From: Serratia sp. DD3
Lineage (GTDB): Bacteria; Pseudomonadota; Gammaproteobacteria; Enterobacterales; Enterobacteriaceae
NCBI RefSeq assembly: GCF_000496755.2
Contig: NZ_AYKS02000091.1
Location: 1 to 64,000 of the forward strand
Direction of reading: 5' to 3'
DNA length: 64,000 nucleotides
Part shown: in pieces, positions 46,125-55,342 of the stretch
How positions within the stretch are numbered: position 1 is the first letter of the stretch
How the letters are laid out: every line of letters starts with the position of its first letter
Position numbers and translations under genes: made by a program
Notes under the pieces: model-generated
Told to the model about the DNA's origin: nothing
The model's database searches: none
The model's input: the letters and a program-made list of their open reading frames with translations, nothing else

Positions 46125-46607
46125 ATGACGTTTCGTTTATACAGTAATGATCTGCAGAATGGGGCCAAAATGCCTGAACTACAGGTATTTAACGGCATGG
46201 GCTACCAAGGGGGTAACCTCTCCCCTCACCTGACTTGGGATGGCGTACCCGCGGGTACCAAAAGCTTTGCTATCACCGTATTTGATCCCGATGCCCCTAC
46301 CGGCTCTGGCTGGTGGCACTGGGTGGTGGCCAACATTCCGGCAACCGTAACCGAACTGCCGCAGGGTGCCGGTTCTGGCAAACCTGGGCTACCCAAGGGA
46401 GCGATACAGACCCGTACCGATTTTGGTAAAGCCGGTTACGGTGGTGCGGCTCCGCCACAAGGAGAAAGTCATCGTTATCATTTCACTGTTCACGCACTGG
46501 ATGTGGAAAGTATCCCGGTGGATGAAGAAGCCAGTGGCGCCATGGTCGGCTTCAATATTCACTTCCATAGCCTTGGCAAAGCGACACTGACCGTGACCTA
46601 CTGTTGA
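46125..46607 (+). CDS. ybhB: Raf-kinase-inhibitor-like protein YbhB (PEBP family)
   Basis: 160 residues of the phosphatidylethanolamine-binding-protein fold. FDPDAPTGSGWWHWVV is the PEBP signature with the anion-pocket residues, and the GHRYHFTVHAL-type HRYHFTVHALD strand follows. Cytoplasmic; function in bacteria unknown. The ATG at 46125 lies after GGGAGAG; a GTG two codons earlier is open. E. coli YbhB has 158 residues. It is convergent with pgl. Confidence 0.93.
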   Translation: MTFRLYSNDLQNGAKMPELQVFNGMGYQGGNLSPHLTWDGVPAGTKSFAITVFDPDAPTGSGWWHWVVANIPATVTELPQGAGSGKPGLPKGAIQTRTDFGKAGYGGAAPPQGESHRYHFTVHALDVESIPVDEEASGAMVGFNIHFHSLGKATLTVTYC

Positions 46608-46615
46608 TCCATCGC

Positions 46616-46643
46616 CCAGGGCAGGCACCAAGGCCTGCTCTGG
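46616..46643. terminator. ybhB/pgl hairpin
   Basis: CCAGGGCAGGC and GCCTGCTCTGG form an 11-bp stem with one G-T pair, between the convergent ybhB and pgl genes. Confidence 0.6.
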
Positions 46644-46655
46644 TCTTGCTATAGA

Positions 46656-47651
46656 TCAGTGAGCCAGCACACTCACCCACATTGGGCCTTGCCCTACCGG
46701 GTAACGCCCCAGAGCCGATAACTGCCCCTGATGCGGATCAATGCCATAAACCGTGATATGACCTGATTTCTGCCCTGCAGCAATCAAAAAATGGCCGCGG
46801 TGGTCGATATTAAAACCACGGGGCTGTTGTTCCGTTGCCTGATGTCCAACTAAGGTAATGTTATCCCCTTGCGGCGAAACGGCGAAAATCGTCAGGATAC
46901 TGGCGGTACGATCACAGGTATATAGGAAGCGGCCATTAGGCGTGAGATGAATATCCGCCCCCCAACGAGTACCGTTGAAATCAGCAGGCATCATATCCAG
47001 GGTTTGCACTAGGGTGTAAGGGCCCCCATGCTCACCACAGGCCAAAACATCAACAGTGCTATCCAGTTCATTGAGACAATAAGCGAACTGACCATTAGGA
47101 TGGAATGCCATATGACGTGGCCCAGCACCAACCGCAGTGGCAACCGCCTCCGGAGTCTCAGGGGTCAATACGCCGTCCTGATGCAGATTAAAAAGACGAA
47201 TACGATCTTCTTTCAAGCAGGGGATCAATAGCCGTTGATTAGTCGAGTCAATATTGGCTGAGTGCGGGGCGGTCAAACCATCAACCTGCTGGATGGGAGC
47301 TCCCACTACACCATCATGACCTATGGGACTGACGGTGACGCAGTTGTCGTTATAGGAAGCAGAAAACAGGTAACGGCCTTGCAAATCGGTGGCGATATGG
47401 GTCGGGCTGCCAGGTAATGGGGCCATCCCCGCCTCCTGCAGTTTACCAGCAGCATCAATACGGTAACTGACGATACCCAATGCCGGGCGTACCCCAATAT
47501 ACAGGTGGCTATTATCCGGGTGAATGGCCATCGGTTGCCCCTGCCCTGGTACATCCACCGTCTGCTCTAACGTCAACGCGCCCTGAGAGTCTAACTGCCA
47601 AACATGGATCTGCTGGCTTTCCGGGCTAGCGACATAAACGATTTGCTTCAT
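46656..47651 (-). CDS. pgl: 6-phosphogluconolactonase
   Basis: 331 residues, identical in length to E. coli Pgl (YbhE). Seven-bladed beta-propeller enzyme that hydrolyses 6-phosphogluconolactone in the pentose-phosphate pathway. Recurrent blade segments ([46 protein letters not shown]) are visible. It is divergent from ybhA, as in E. coli. Confidence 0.95.
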   Translation of the reverse strand: MKQIVYVASPESQQIHVWQLDSQGALTLEQTVDVPGQGQPMAIHPDNSHLYIGVRPALGIVSYRIDAAGKLQEAGMAPLPGSPTHIATDLQGRYLFSASYNDNCVTVSPIGHDGVVGAPIQQVDGLTAPHSANIDSTNQRLLIPCLKEDRIRLFNLHQDGVLTPETPEAVATAVGAGPRHMAFHPNGQFAYCLNELDSTVDVLACGEHGGPYTLVQTLDMMPADFNGTRWGADIHLTPNGRFLYTCDRTASILTIFAVSPQGDNITLVGHQATEQQPRGFNIDHRGHFLIAAGQKSGHITVYGIDPHQGQLSALGRYPVGQGPMWVSVLAH

Positions 47652-47802
47652 TTGCTTTCCTTAATGAGAAAGAGTAACCGATTGTGTTCTTTAGCTTACC
47701 TGACATCGTTGACATGACAACCCCCGTCTAACACCGGGTTTTGTCAAACCGCCGTTAGGTGTACCATCGGTATTATCGCTTTACTTACCTCATGGGGTCA
47801 CG

Positions 47803-48624
47803 ATGAACTACCGTATTATTGCCCTCGATTTAGACGGCACACTGCTAGATAAGCAGAAACGCATTTTGCCACAATCACTGGCTGCCTTGGCGCAAGCCCG
47901 TGCCGCCGGCGTCAAGGTGGTGGTGGTCACGGGTCGCCATCATGTTGCCATTCACCCGTTCTATCAGGAATTGCAACTCGATACCCCGGCTATTTGCTGT
48001 AACGGCACCTACCTGTACGATTTCCAGCAAAAAAAAGTGCTAACTGCCGACCCCATGCCGAAGGAGCAGGCCCGGCAAGTATTACAACGGCTGAAACAGA
48101 GTGATATTCACGGCCTGCTCTATGTTGATGATGCCATGCTGTATCAAACCCCCAGTGGTCATGTGCTGCGCACCCAAACCTGGGCGAAAAGTTTACCGGA
48201 AGCACAACGCCCTACCTTGTTGCACGTCAATAGTCTGCAGCAAGCGGCTGATGACGCGCAGTCCATCTGGAAATTTGCCGTCTCACACGGAGATATCTCT
48301 GTACTGCGCCAGTTTGCCGAAACGGTGGAGAACGAGTTGGGGCTAGCTTGTGAATGGTCATGGCACGATCAGGTAGACATCGCCAAAAACGGTAACAGCA
48401 AAGGTAAACGGCTGCAACAGTGGGTGGAATCACAAGGATTAAAGATGGAGCAGGTGGTTGCCTTTGGCGACAACTACAATGATTTAAGTATGCTTGAAGC
48501 CGTCGGGCTCGGTGTTGCCATGGGTAACGCAGATGACGCAGTCAAAGAACGCGCTGATTTGGTGATCGCCGACCACTTACAACCGGGTATTGCAGAGGTG
48601 ATCCGTACCCGAGTTCTGAGTTAA
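47803..48624 (+). CDS. ybhA: HAD-superfamily sugar phosphatase YbhA (Cof type)
   Basis: 273 residues. HAD motif I is LDLDGTLLDKQ (residues 8-18) and motif IV is FGDNYNDLSML; the type-IIB cap (about 90-200) lies between. E. coli YbhA dephosphorylates pyridoxal phosphate and fructose-1,6-bisphosphate. Same length and start as the family. Convergent with modC. Confidence 0.93.
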   Translation: MNYRIIALDLDGTLLDKQKRILPQSLAALAQARAAGVKVVVVTGRHHVAIHPFYQELQLDTPAICCNGTYLYDFQQKKVLTADPMPKEQARQVLQRLKQSDIHGLLYVDDAMLYQTPSGHVLRTQTWAKSLPEAQRPTLLHVNSLQQAADDAQSIWKFAVSHGDISVLRQFAETVENELGLACEWSWHDQVDIAKNGNSKGKRLQQWVESQGLKMEQVVAFGDNYNDLSMLEAVGLGVAMGNADDAVKERADLVIADHLQPGIAEVIRTRVLS

Positions 48625-48632
48625 TCCGCAAA

Positions 48633-48661
48633 ACGGAGAAGTGTGTTGCCCCCTTCTCCGT
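48633..48661. terminator. ybhA/modC bidirectional hairpin
   Basis: ACGGAGAAG and CTTCTCCGT, perfect 9-bp arms with an 11-nt loop, between convergent ybhA and modC. Confidence 0.6.
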
Positions 48662-48667
48662 CTGCTT

Positions 48668-49735
48668 TCAACTCCCTTCACGGCTCATGGATACGCTCTT
48701 GACCTGCGCATAAAGCCATTGACCGGGTTTGATGGTCAAATCGTCACGTGCCCAAGGAGTAATACGTGCCCAGAGAATATGCTCCCCGATGGCTAGCTTC
48801 ACCTCAACCTGGCCATCCACATCCAGGCATTCCAGCACTTTAGCCGGTAAAATATTGCGAATGCTGCTATTGGTGGGGGGTTGTAGAACCAATGAGACAT
48901 CGGCAGCGTTGATGCGAATACGCAACCGGGTACCGATGGGGAGATCAATAGCACTAACCCACAGCAGTTGATCACCGAGCGCCAAGGCACTCATTGCATA
49001 ATGTTCATGCCGCTTGATGACACTCACGCTCAGCACGCTACTCTGGTCTTCACGCTGCAACCAAGGGCGCAAGGCACTGCTGGCCCAGACTTCCTCCACC
49101 CCACCCACTGCACGTACCTGGCCATTATCCAACACCATGACTTGCTGCGCTAAGCGTAAGATTTCATCCATGCTATGGCTAACGTAGAGGATCGGGATAT
49201 TCACCTGTTTTGCCAACCGTTCCAGATAGGGTAACAACTCGCGTTTGCGCGGTATATCGAGAGATGCCAAAGGCTCATCCATCAACAGCAATTGCGGTGC
49301 GCTAAGCAACGCCCGGCCAATCGCTACCCGCTGTTTTTCTCCGCCGGAAAGTGTCAACGGCAAGCGGTTAAGTAATGGTTCAATCCCCAGCAAGGCGACA
49401 ATATCATCAAACTGACCGCGACTGCTGGCTGCCATACCGTATTGCAGGTTGCCACGTACTCGATAGTGCGGGAACAGGCGTGCATCCTGGAACACATAAC
49501 CTATGCGCCGTTTTTCCGGTGCAAGACAGACTCCGTTGGTGGTATCGAGCAGAGTATGTCCATTAAGAACAATGCGCCCCTGTTGTACCGGCGTCAAACC
49601 AGCGATCGCATTAATTAATGAGGTTTTACCCGCTCCAGAAAGCCCAAAGATGGCAGTAATCCCTTGAGCGGGCAGATTAGCCTGTATCTTGAGATTAAGT
49701 GCACCCAGTTGCTGGCAAAAATCCAGTTCTAACAT
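48668..49735 (-). CDS. modC: Molybdate ABC transporter ATPase ModC
   Basis: 355 residues. ATPase domain: [10 protein letters not shown] (Walker A, about 31-40), [16 protein letters not shown] (signature) and [11 protein letters not shown]. The C-terminal Mop domain (about 290-352) binds molybdate and gives feedback inhibition. It is the last of modABC; its ATG follows the modB stop with no gap. Confidence 0.96.
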   Translation of the reverse strand: MLELDFCQQLGALNLKIQANLPAQGITAIFGLSGAGKTSLINAIAGLTPVQQGRIVLNGHTLLDTTNGVCLAPEKRRIGYVFQDARLFPHYRVRGNLQYGMAASSRGQFDDIVALLGIEPLLNRLPLTLSGGEKQRVAIGRALLSAPQLLLMDEPLASLDIPRKRELLPYLERLAKQVNIPILYVSHSMDEILRLAQQVMVLDNGQVRAVGGVEEVWASSALRPWLQREDQSSVLSVSVIKRHEHYAMSALALGDQLLWVSAIDLPIGTRLRIRINAADVSLVLQPPTNSSIRNILPAKVLECLDVDGQVEVKLAIGEHILWARITPWARDDLTIKPGQWLYAQVKSVSMSREGS

Positions 49736-50425
49736 CTATAGCCCCATACGCTTGCGGCCCCAACGGGCCAGCCATTCCGAGGTCATCAAAGCAGCCATCG
49801 CCAGCACAATAGCAATCACGCATAAACGGGCAGCCGCCGCTTCAGCACCAGGTGTTTCTATCAAGGTATACATCGCCAGCGGGATAGTCCGAGTTTCACC
49901 AGGAATATTGGAAACAAAGGTGATAGTGGCACCAAACTCACCCAAAGAGCGCGCAAACGCCAGCACCACCCCGACGATCACCCCCGGCAAGGAGAGCGGT
50001 AACGTGATGGTAAAAAAAACCCGCCAAGGATTGGCCCCCAGGGTGCGGGCGGCTTGTTCCAGGCGAATATCCACCGCTTCAAGCGCCAAACGAATGGCGC
50101 GCACCATCAGCGGAAAGGCCACCACAGCCGACGCCAGAGCCGCACCACGCCAACTGAAGCTAAAGCTGAAACCAAACCATTGGTACAGCCATTCACCAAT
50201 AAACCCACGTCGCCCCATGGCGATCAGCAACAGGTAACCCACCACCACTGGCGGCAGAACTAAAGGCAAATGAACAATACTGTCCAACAAGGATTTACCC
50301 GGGAAGTGACAACGCACTAAAACCCAGGCCATCAGAATGCCCAGCGGCAAACTGCAGATCACCGCCAAGCTAGAGACTTTCAGGCTGAGCTCAATGGCCT
50401 GCCATTCATATTCGCTTAATATCAT
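49736..50425 (-). CDS. modB: Molybdate ABC transporter permease ModB
   Basis: 229 residues with five membrane segments. The EAA loop reads LEAVDIRLEQAARTLGANPWRVF, the docking site for ModC. Overlaps modA by 4 bp (ATGA). Same length as E. coli ModB. Confidence 0.95.
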   Translation of the reverse strand: MILSEYEWQAIELSLKVSSLAVICSLPLGILMAWVLVRCHFPGKSLLDSIVHLPLVLPPVVVGYLLLIAMGRRGFIGEWLYQWFGFSFSFSWRGAALASAVVAFPLMVRAIRLALEAVDIRLEQAARTLGANPWRVFFTITLPLSLPGVIVGVVLAFARSLGEFGATITFVSNIPGETRTIPLAMYTLIETPGAEAAAARLCVIAIVLAMAALMTSEWLARWGRKRMGL

Positions 50426-51195
50426 TTACGCGCTGTAAATCCGAAACGTTCAAAAATAGCCGTGGCTTGCGGCCCCTTGAGATACTCATAAAAAGCGGTA
50501 ACAGCGGGTGTCTGGCGCTGTTTGACTATTGCCATCGGATACTCAACAGGTTGATGGCTCTGTTCAGGGAAGATCCCCACCACTTTCACCTTATCGCTGG
50601 CGACAGCATCAGAACCGTAGACAATGCCCAACGGCGCTTCCCCCCGTTCAACCAGCACCATCGCACTACGCACATTATTCCCTCGGGCTAATTGAGGCTC
50701 TAACGCCTCCCAGGCTCCCAGATGTTGCAGCGCTTGTTTGGCGTAGATACCGGCCGGGACGTGATCAGGGTCACCCACCGCTAAACGGCTACCGTTTAAC
50801 AATTTAAGCCAATCGGTTTGCGGGTTGATGTCGATTTTATCTTGCTTGGCGGACTTAGCGGCAATCAGCACCAGTTCATTACCGAGTAGCGTGTAGCGCG
50901 TCTCGGCGACCATCAACTGTTTGCCGATGGCGTAATCCATCCATTGCTGATCAGCGGCGATAAATATATCCGCGGGTGCGCCTTGTTGAATCTGGCGCGC
51001 CAGGGTCGAAGAGGAAGCAAACGAAGAGACCACCTCAACCCCTTGTGTTTTCTGATACTCGGTGGCGATCTCTTGCAGCGCATTGGTTAACGAGGCCGCG
51101 GCAAAAACGGTGATTTTCTCTGCCGCCACCGCCGGCATAGTCAGACCAGAAGCCAGCGTGATACCTGTAATCCACTTGATCCATTGCTGTTTCAT
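50422..51195 (-). CDS. modA: Molybdate-binding periplasmic protein ModA
   Basis: 257 residues with a signal peptide (about 1-24, cleaved near AVAAEKITV). VFAAASLTNALQEIA, SFASSSTLARQIQQGAPADIFIAAD and GDPDHVPAGIYAKQAL contain the oxyanion-binding Ser, Ala, Val and Tyr residues. The family length favours the ATG at 51195; an ATG at 51210 is also open. The ModE operator lies just upstream. Imports molybdate for the Moa pathway genes at 32.5-35.3 kb. Confidence 0.95.
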   Translation of the reverse strand: MKQQWIKWITGITLASGLTMPAVAAEKITVFAAASLTNALQEIATEYQKTQGVEVVSSFASSSTLARQIQQGAPADIFIAADQQWMDYAIGKQLMVAETRYTLLGNELVLIAAKSAKQDKIDINPQTDWLKLLNGSRLAVGDPDHVPAGIYAKQALQHLGAWEALEPQLARGNNVRSAMVLVERGEAPLGIVYGSDAVASDKVKVVGIFPEQSHQPVEYPMAIVKQRQTPAVTAFYEYLKGPQATAIFERFGFTARK

Positions 51196-51223
51196 GGTTG
51201 ATTTTCCCATCGGTTAATCTCAT

Positions 51224-51247
51224 CGTTATGTAAATGATGATATAGCG
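51224..51247. promoter_or_regulatory. ModE operator of modABC
   Basis: CGTTATGT and ATATAGCG are inverted around 8 bases, closely matching the E. coli ModE site (CGTTATAT-N8-ATATAACG), 29 bp before modA. Confidence 0.85.
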
Positions 51248-51313
51248 ATAGACCCAGAATTGTCATGAGGTTTATGGGTAAAACGAGAGGTATCGCGAAG
51301 TTAAACGTAAAAA

Positions 51314-51336
51314 CCCCGCCAACATCATAAGCGGGG
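51314..51336 (-). terminator. acrZ terminator
   Basis: CCCCGC and GCGGGG pair around an 11-nt loop; on the minus strand the stem is followed by five T, 9 bp past the acrZ stop. Confidence 0.85.
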
Positions 51337-51344
51337 AGAGGAGA

Positions 51345-51488
51345 TTAGCGGTGATCTTCTTTAGGATGACCCAATTTGGAGAAGACGTTGAACACCTCAC
51401 CCAAGGCATAGATGAGCCCCAAAATAACGGCCATCACCACCGGCACCATGACCACAGCAAACACCAGACTTTTCAATAACTCTAACAT
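51345..51488 (-). CDS. acrZ: Multidrug efflux accessory protein AcrZ
   Basis: 47 residues, starting [20 protein letters not shown], nearly identical to E. coli AcrZ (49 aa). A single membrane helix that binds AcrB and broadens the substrate range of the AcrAB-TolC pump. It is divergent from modE and upstream of modA on the same strand, as in E. coli, and has its own terminator. Too short for many gene finders, but the match is unmistakable. Confidence 0.95.
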   Translation of the reverse strand: MLELLKSLVFAVVMVPVVMAVILGLIYALGEVFNVFSKLGHPKEDHR

Positions 51489-51673
51489 GGGGACCTCACT
51501 TAACAGCCTTGCAAACAGTGCTACAAAGGTTACTGTAAACCAAAATGGTCAAAAACGCGCTTATTTTAACGACTCCCAGGGCAGGATAAGCAGCTAAACG
51601 TGCTCTGTTGGCAGTGTTGAGCAAATCAGCGACAATAGACAGGTTGTCATCAGGCGACCCATTGGAGTTCACT

Positions 51674-52465
51674 ATGCAGGCCGAGATCCTTCTCACCTTG
51701 AAGCTTAAGCAAAAACTGTTCGCAGACCCACGCCGTATCGCCCTGCTCAAACAAGTGGTACAGACTGGCTCGATCAGTCAAGGGGCCAAACTGGCCGGGA
51801 TCAGCTACAAAAGCGCCTGGGATGCCATTAATGAAATGAACCAACTGGCGGAGCAAACCGTGGTGGAACGAGCCACAGGCGGCAAGGGGGGGGGCGGCGC
51901 ACAGGTGACACACTATGGGCACCGTTTGATCCAGCTTTATGACTTGCTAGGTCAGATCCAGCAAAAAGCCTTTGATGTGTTGCAACAGGATAATTTGCCG
52001 CTGGATAGCCTACTGGCAGCCATTGCCCGTTTCTCGCTGCAAACCAGCGCTCGCAACCAGTTTTTCGCTACGGTGATTGAACGCGACCATCGACAGGTCC
52101 AGCAAGCTATCCACCTGCTGCTGGCAGACGGCCACACCCGACTGACTGCCGCCGTGACACAGCAAAGTGCCGAACGGTTGCAATTGACCCCGGGCAAAGA
52201 GGTACTGGCGCTGATTAAAGCACCTTGGGTAAAAATCAGTACTGACGCTGCGTTGCACGGTTTGGCAGACAATGTTCTGCCTGGCACGGTGGCCAATATT
52301 CAACCGGGCAATGATCACAGTGAAGTGTTGCTCACCCTCACCGGGGGAGAAACGCTCTGCGCCACAATCAGCAACCAAGAGTTAGCCCAATTGAAACTGC
52401 GCCAAGGGATGGCAGTCCATGCGCTGTTCAATGCCGACCGCGTTATTGTCGCTACGTTGTGTTAG
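51674..52465 (+). CDS. modE: Molybdate-responsive regulator ModE
   Basis: 263 residues. N-terminal winged helix (MQAEILLTLKLKQKLFADPR, ISYKSAWDAINEMNQLAEQ) and two C-terminal Mop domains (about 125-190 and 200-262) that bind molybdate. With molybdate it represses modABC and activates moa and molybdoenzyme operons. GGAG is eight bases before the ATG at 51674. The last codons (VATLC, stop) form the first unit of a 17-bp tandem repeat. Confidence 0.95.
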   Translation: MQAEILLTLKLKQKLFADPRRIALLKQVVQTGSISQGAKLAGISYKSAWDAINEMNQLAEQTVVERATGGKGGGGAQVTHYGHRLIQLYDLLGQIQQKAFDVLQQDNLPLDSLLAAIARFSLQTSARNQFFATVIERDHRQVQQAIHLLLADGHTRLTAAVTQQSAERLQLTPGKEVLALIKAPWVKISTDAALHGLADNVLPGTVANIQPGNDHSEVLLTLTGGETLCATISNQELAQLKLRQGMAVHALFNADRVIVATLC

Positions 52466-52516
52466 CCGCTATGGTGTGTTAGCCGCTACGTAGCGTTAGT
52501 CGCTATGTTGCGTTAA
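52449..52516 (+). repeat. 17-bp tandem repeat x4 starting in the modE 3' end
   Basis: Four contiguous imperfect units of consensus YCGCTAYGKTGYGTTAG: 52449-52465, 52466-52482, 52483-52499 and 52500-52516. The first contains the modE stop and its four preceding codons, so the coding end has been duplicated downstream. Confidence 0.9.
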
Positions 52517-52606
52517 CGGCAATATCACGTTGCATTATTGCCGATTGACATCTCTTTCTGATGCGAATATTTCTAAAGCTAATCAATACCCAATAGAGAA
52601 TAAATG

Positions 52607-54106
52607 ATGTCCTCGTTGCAAATTTCGCAAGCTTTATTCCGGTTAAGCGACACTCGCACTTTATCCTTGCCTCAACTGAATATTCAGTCAGGTGACTGCT
52701 GGGCTTTTGTCGGTGCTAATGGCAGCGGGAAGTCAGCCCTGGCGCGGGCGCTGGCTGGTGATCTGACCTTACTGAACGGGGCATACCGCCATGATTTCCG
52801 CAATGTGGTACGGATCTCCTTCGAGCAATTACAAAAACTGGTCAGTGATGAATGGCAGCGCAACAATACCGACCTGTTAAGCCCCGATGAGGACGACACT
52901 GGTCGCACTACCGCAGAAATCATTCAGGAGGATATTCAGGATGATCAGCGCTGCACACAACTTGCCGCACAGTTTGGCATCGCACCGCTGTTGGCGCGCC
53001 GCTTCAAATACCTCTCTACCGGCGAAACACGCAAAACGTTATTATGCCGTGCTCTGATGCCAGCCCCTGATTTATTAATTCTTGATGAACCTTTTGATGG
53101 ATTGGATAACCAGTCACGTGCCCAGCTTGCCACCTTGCTAGGAGAACTAGCCCAACAGGGGGTGACGCTGGTGCTGGTCCTTAACCGCTTTGATGAAATC
53201 CCGAATTTTATTCAACAAGTAGGGGTATTGGCAGATTGTACCTTGACCAGCCAAGGGCCACGGGAACAGGTGATGGCTGACGCGCTGGTGGCCCAATTGG
53301 CACACAGCGAAAATCTCAGCAACCTTTCGTTGCCTGAAACCGAAGATCCCACCCTGAATATTCCCCTGCCAACAACCAACCCATTGATTGTCTTGCGTGA
53401 TGGTATCGTCAGCTATAATGATCGCCCCATTCTCCATCGCCTCAGTTGGCAGGTTAATCCCGGCGAACACTGGCAGATCGTCGGCCCCAATGGAGCCGGT
53501 AAATCGACACTGCTCAGCCTGATTACCGGTGACCACCCTCAAGGTTATAGCAACGACCTGACGCTATTTGGCCGTCGGCGTGGCAGTGGCGAAACCATTT
53601 GGGAAATCAAACGCCATATTGGATATGTCAGTAGCAGCCTGCATCTGGATTATCGTGTCAGCGCCAGTGTACGTAACGTTATCCTATCGGGCTTCTTTGA
53701 TTCCATTGGTATTTATCAAGCCGCATCCGAACGCCAACAACAGTTGACCTCACAGTGGTTACAGTTACTTGGATTCAATGAGGCATTGGGTAATGCGCCT
53801 TTCCATACACTCTCCTGGGGGCAACAGCGGTTAACCTTGATTGCTCGCGCACTGGTTAAACACCCGGCGTTGTTGATCCTGGATGAACCTTTGCAAGGTC
53901 TAGACCCGCTTAACCGCCAACTGGTCCGGCGCTTTATTGATGTGCTGATCCAGCAAGGGACGACTCAGTTGCTATTTGTTTCCCACCATAGTGAGGATGC
54001 ACCGGAGTGTATCACCCACCGCTTGACCTTTATTCCAGATGGTGAAGGTTATCGCTATCAGCAAGAGGTCCTGATTGATAGCTATGCAAATGCCAGCAAC
54101 AGCTAG
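52607..54106 (+). CDS. modF: Duplicated ABC ATPase ModF
   Basis: 499 residues with two ABC ATPase domains: FVGANGSGKSALARAL near 35 and [13 protein letters not shown] near 290, both with DEP-containing Walker B (LLILDEPFDGLD, LLILDEPLQGLD). The first signature reads LSTGETRKTLLCRAL, the second LSWGQQRLTLIARAL. No membrane partner is encoded nearby, and the function, proposed as molybdate-related, is not settled. Two tandem ATGs occur at 52604/52607; the second matches E. coli MSSLQI. Confidence 0.93.
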   Translation: MSSLQISQALFRLSDTRTLSLPQLNIQSGDCWAFVGANGSGKSALARALAGDLTLLNGAYRHDFRNVVRISFEQLQKLVSDEWQRNNTDLLSPDEDDTGRTTAEIIQEDIQDDQRCTQLAAQFGIAPLLARRFKYLSTGETRKTLLCRALMPAPDLLILDEPFDGLDNQSRAQLATLLGELAQQGVTLVLVLNRFDEIPNFIQQVGVLADCTLTSQGPREQVMADALVAQLAHSENLSNLSLPETEDPTLNIPLPTTNPLIVLRDGIVSYNDRPILHRLSWQVNPGEHWQIVGPNGAGKSTLLSLITGDHPQGYSNDLTLFGRRRGSGETIWEIKRHIGYVSSSLHLDYRVSASVRNVILSGFFDSIGIYQAASERQQQLTSQWLQLLGFNEALGNAPFHTLSWGQQRLTLIARALVKHPALLILDEPLQGLDPLNRQLVRRFIDVLIQQGTTQLLFVSHHSEDAPECITHRLTFIPDGEGYRYQQEVLIDSYANASNS

Positions 54107-54255
54107 TGGCAACGACCATCAATTAAGGGAGTAATAAGCATTGTTTAGACTCAGGGCTTTGCATCTGCAGGCTTGTGCTACTATCCCTTGTATGTCTGTA
54201 GTGAATCAAGTTACTGGCACTGAGTGTCATAGGCTTATTTTTAGGAATAGCGATT

Positions 54256-55077
54256 ATGTGGGGTGTACTTTCAGCTTCGTTGTTTTTTCTGCCATTTAAT
54301 CGGCTGATTGCCTTTGTCCTGTTGGTGGCAGCGATAGGAATTGGGGTTCACCACCAGATCCTCACCCCAACCAGTCTGGGTTGCCTGGCGATAATCGCCA
54401 TCGGTATCTGGCTTCGACAACACTATCGCCAACAGCGCATGGTTTCTGTTGTACTCGAACTCTTTTTAGTGGCTTGCTCACTCGCCCTGTTTTATCACCT
54501 GATGCCTGGATTCAATAACCCCTTGATGGTGGAAAAGGCAAAACTGGGGCCACTGAGTTCTACTTATTCTCTGTACTACAACTTCGACAAGGCACTGGTG
54601 CCCTTCCTGCTAATGGCCTGCTTGCCAACGCTGTTCAATACTGACCAGCCAGACCGAGTTGTGGGTGTCAGTGCCTGGGTGGTCCTGGCGTTGTCTATCC
54701 CGGCGCTGCTGCTATTGGCGGTAGCTCTGGGTGGGCTGAAAATTGAACTGCATATGCCGCCGTGGATCCTGGCCTTTATCATGGCTAATCTGTTTTTTGT
54801 CTCTCTGGCTGAAGAAGCCCTGTTTCGTGGCTATTTACAACAACGTTGCAGCCGCTGGTTAGGCGCCTACCCGGCGCTGATCATCACCGCGTTACTGTTT
54901 GGCGCTGCACACTTTGCCGCCGGTTGGCTTATGGTGGTGTTTGCCACATTGGCTGGGTTGATCTATGGCCTAGCCTGGATGTGGAGTGGACGTCTATGGG
55001 TACCGGTACTTTTCCATTTTGCGCTTAATCTGACCCATCTCCTGTTTTTTACTTACCCCCTCTATCAGCACCCATAA
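54256..55077 (+). CDS. CPBP-family intramembrane glutamic protease
   Basis: 273 residues with about eight membrane segments. CPBP/Abi motifs: EEALFRGYLQQR (EExxxR, about 177-188), FGAAHFAAGW with the second-motif histidine (about 215) and HFALNLTH near the end. Members related to Rce1 are intramembrane proteases or bacteriocin-immunity proteins; the substrate is unknown. It occupies the place where E. coli has galE, between modF and galT, in the same direction, separated from galT by the gal-type promoter region. Confidence 0.85.
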   Translation: MWGVLSASLFFLPFNRLIAFVLLVAAIGIGVHHQILTPTSLGCLAIIAIGIWLRQHYRQQRMVSVVLELFLVACSLALFYHLMPGFNNPLMVEKAKLGPLSSTYSLYYNFDKALVPFLLMACLPTLFNTDQPDRVVGVSAWVVLALSIPALLLLAVALGGLKIELHMPPWILAFIMANLFFVSLAEEALFRGYLQQRCSRWLGAYPALIITALLFGAAHFAAGWLMVVFATLAGLIYGLAWMWSGRLWVPVLFHFALNLTHLLFFTYPLYQHP

Positions 55078-55186
55078 TCAGAACTGGCTGGCGGATATCT
55101 CGCTGGCCACTGACTCGGAGTGGAAGCGCTACCAAATATCTGTTCAAGCTAACGTGATAATAGCGTTAACTCAGCGAGTGCAAGGC

Positions 55187-55312
55187 GTGTAAACGCTCTC
55201 TTTTTTAGTGTTAGATCACCTTTTATCAGCGCTAATTATGCTATCTTTACGCCATCTTTTTTAACCTAAACCAGACGATAACTCATCATACCGAATGTGA
55301 AAGCGATTACAT
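55187..55312 (+). promoter_or_regulatory. gal promoter with paired GalR/S-type operators
   Basis: An external operator-like site, GTGTAAACGCTCTCTT (55187-55202), and an internal one, GTGAAAGCGATTACAT (55297-55312), have centres 110 bp apart (114 in E. coli). Between them TATGCT (55237-55242) and the overlapping TATCTT five bases on correspond to the -10 elements of E. coli galP2 and galP1. The second site ends 30 bp before galT. DNA looping by GalR/S and HU is therefore plausible. Confidence 0.75.
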
Positions 55313-55342
55313 TCAATCTGATGAGTGATTAAAAGGATCGTT

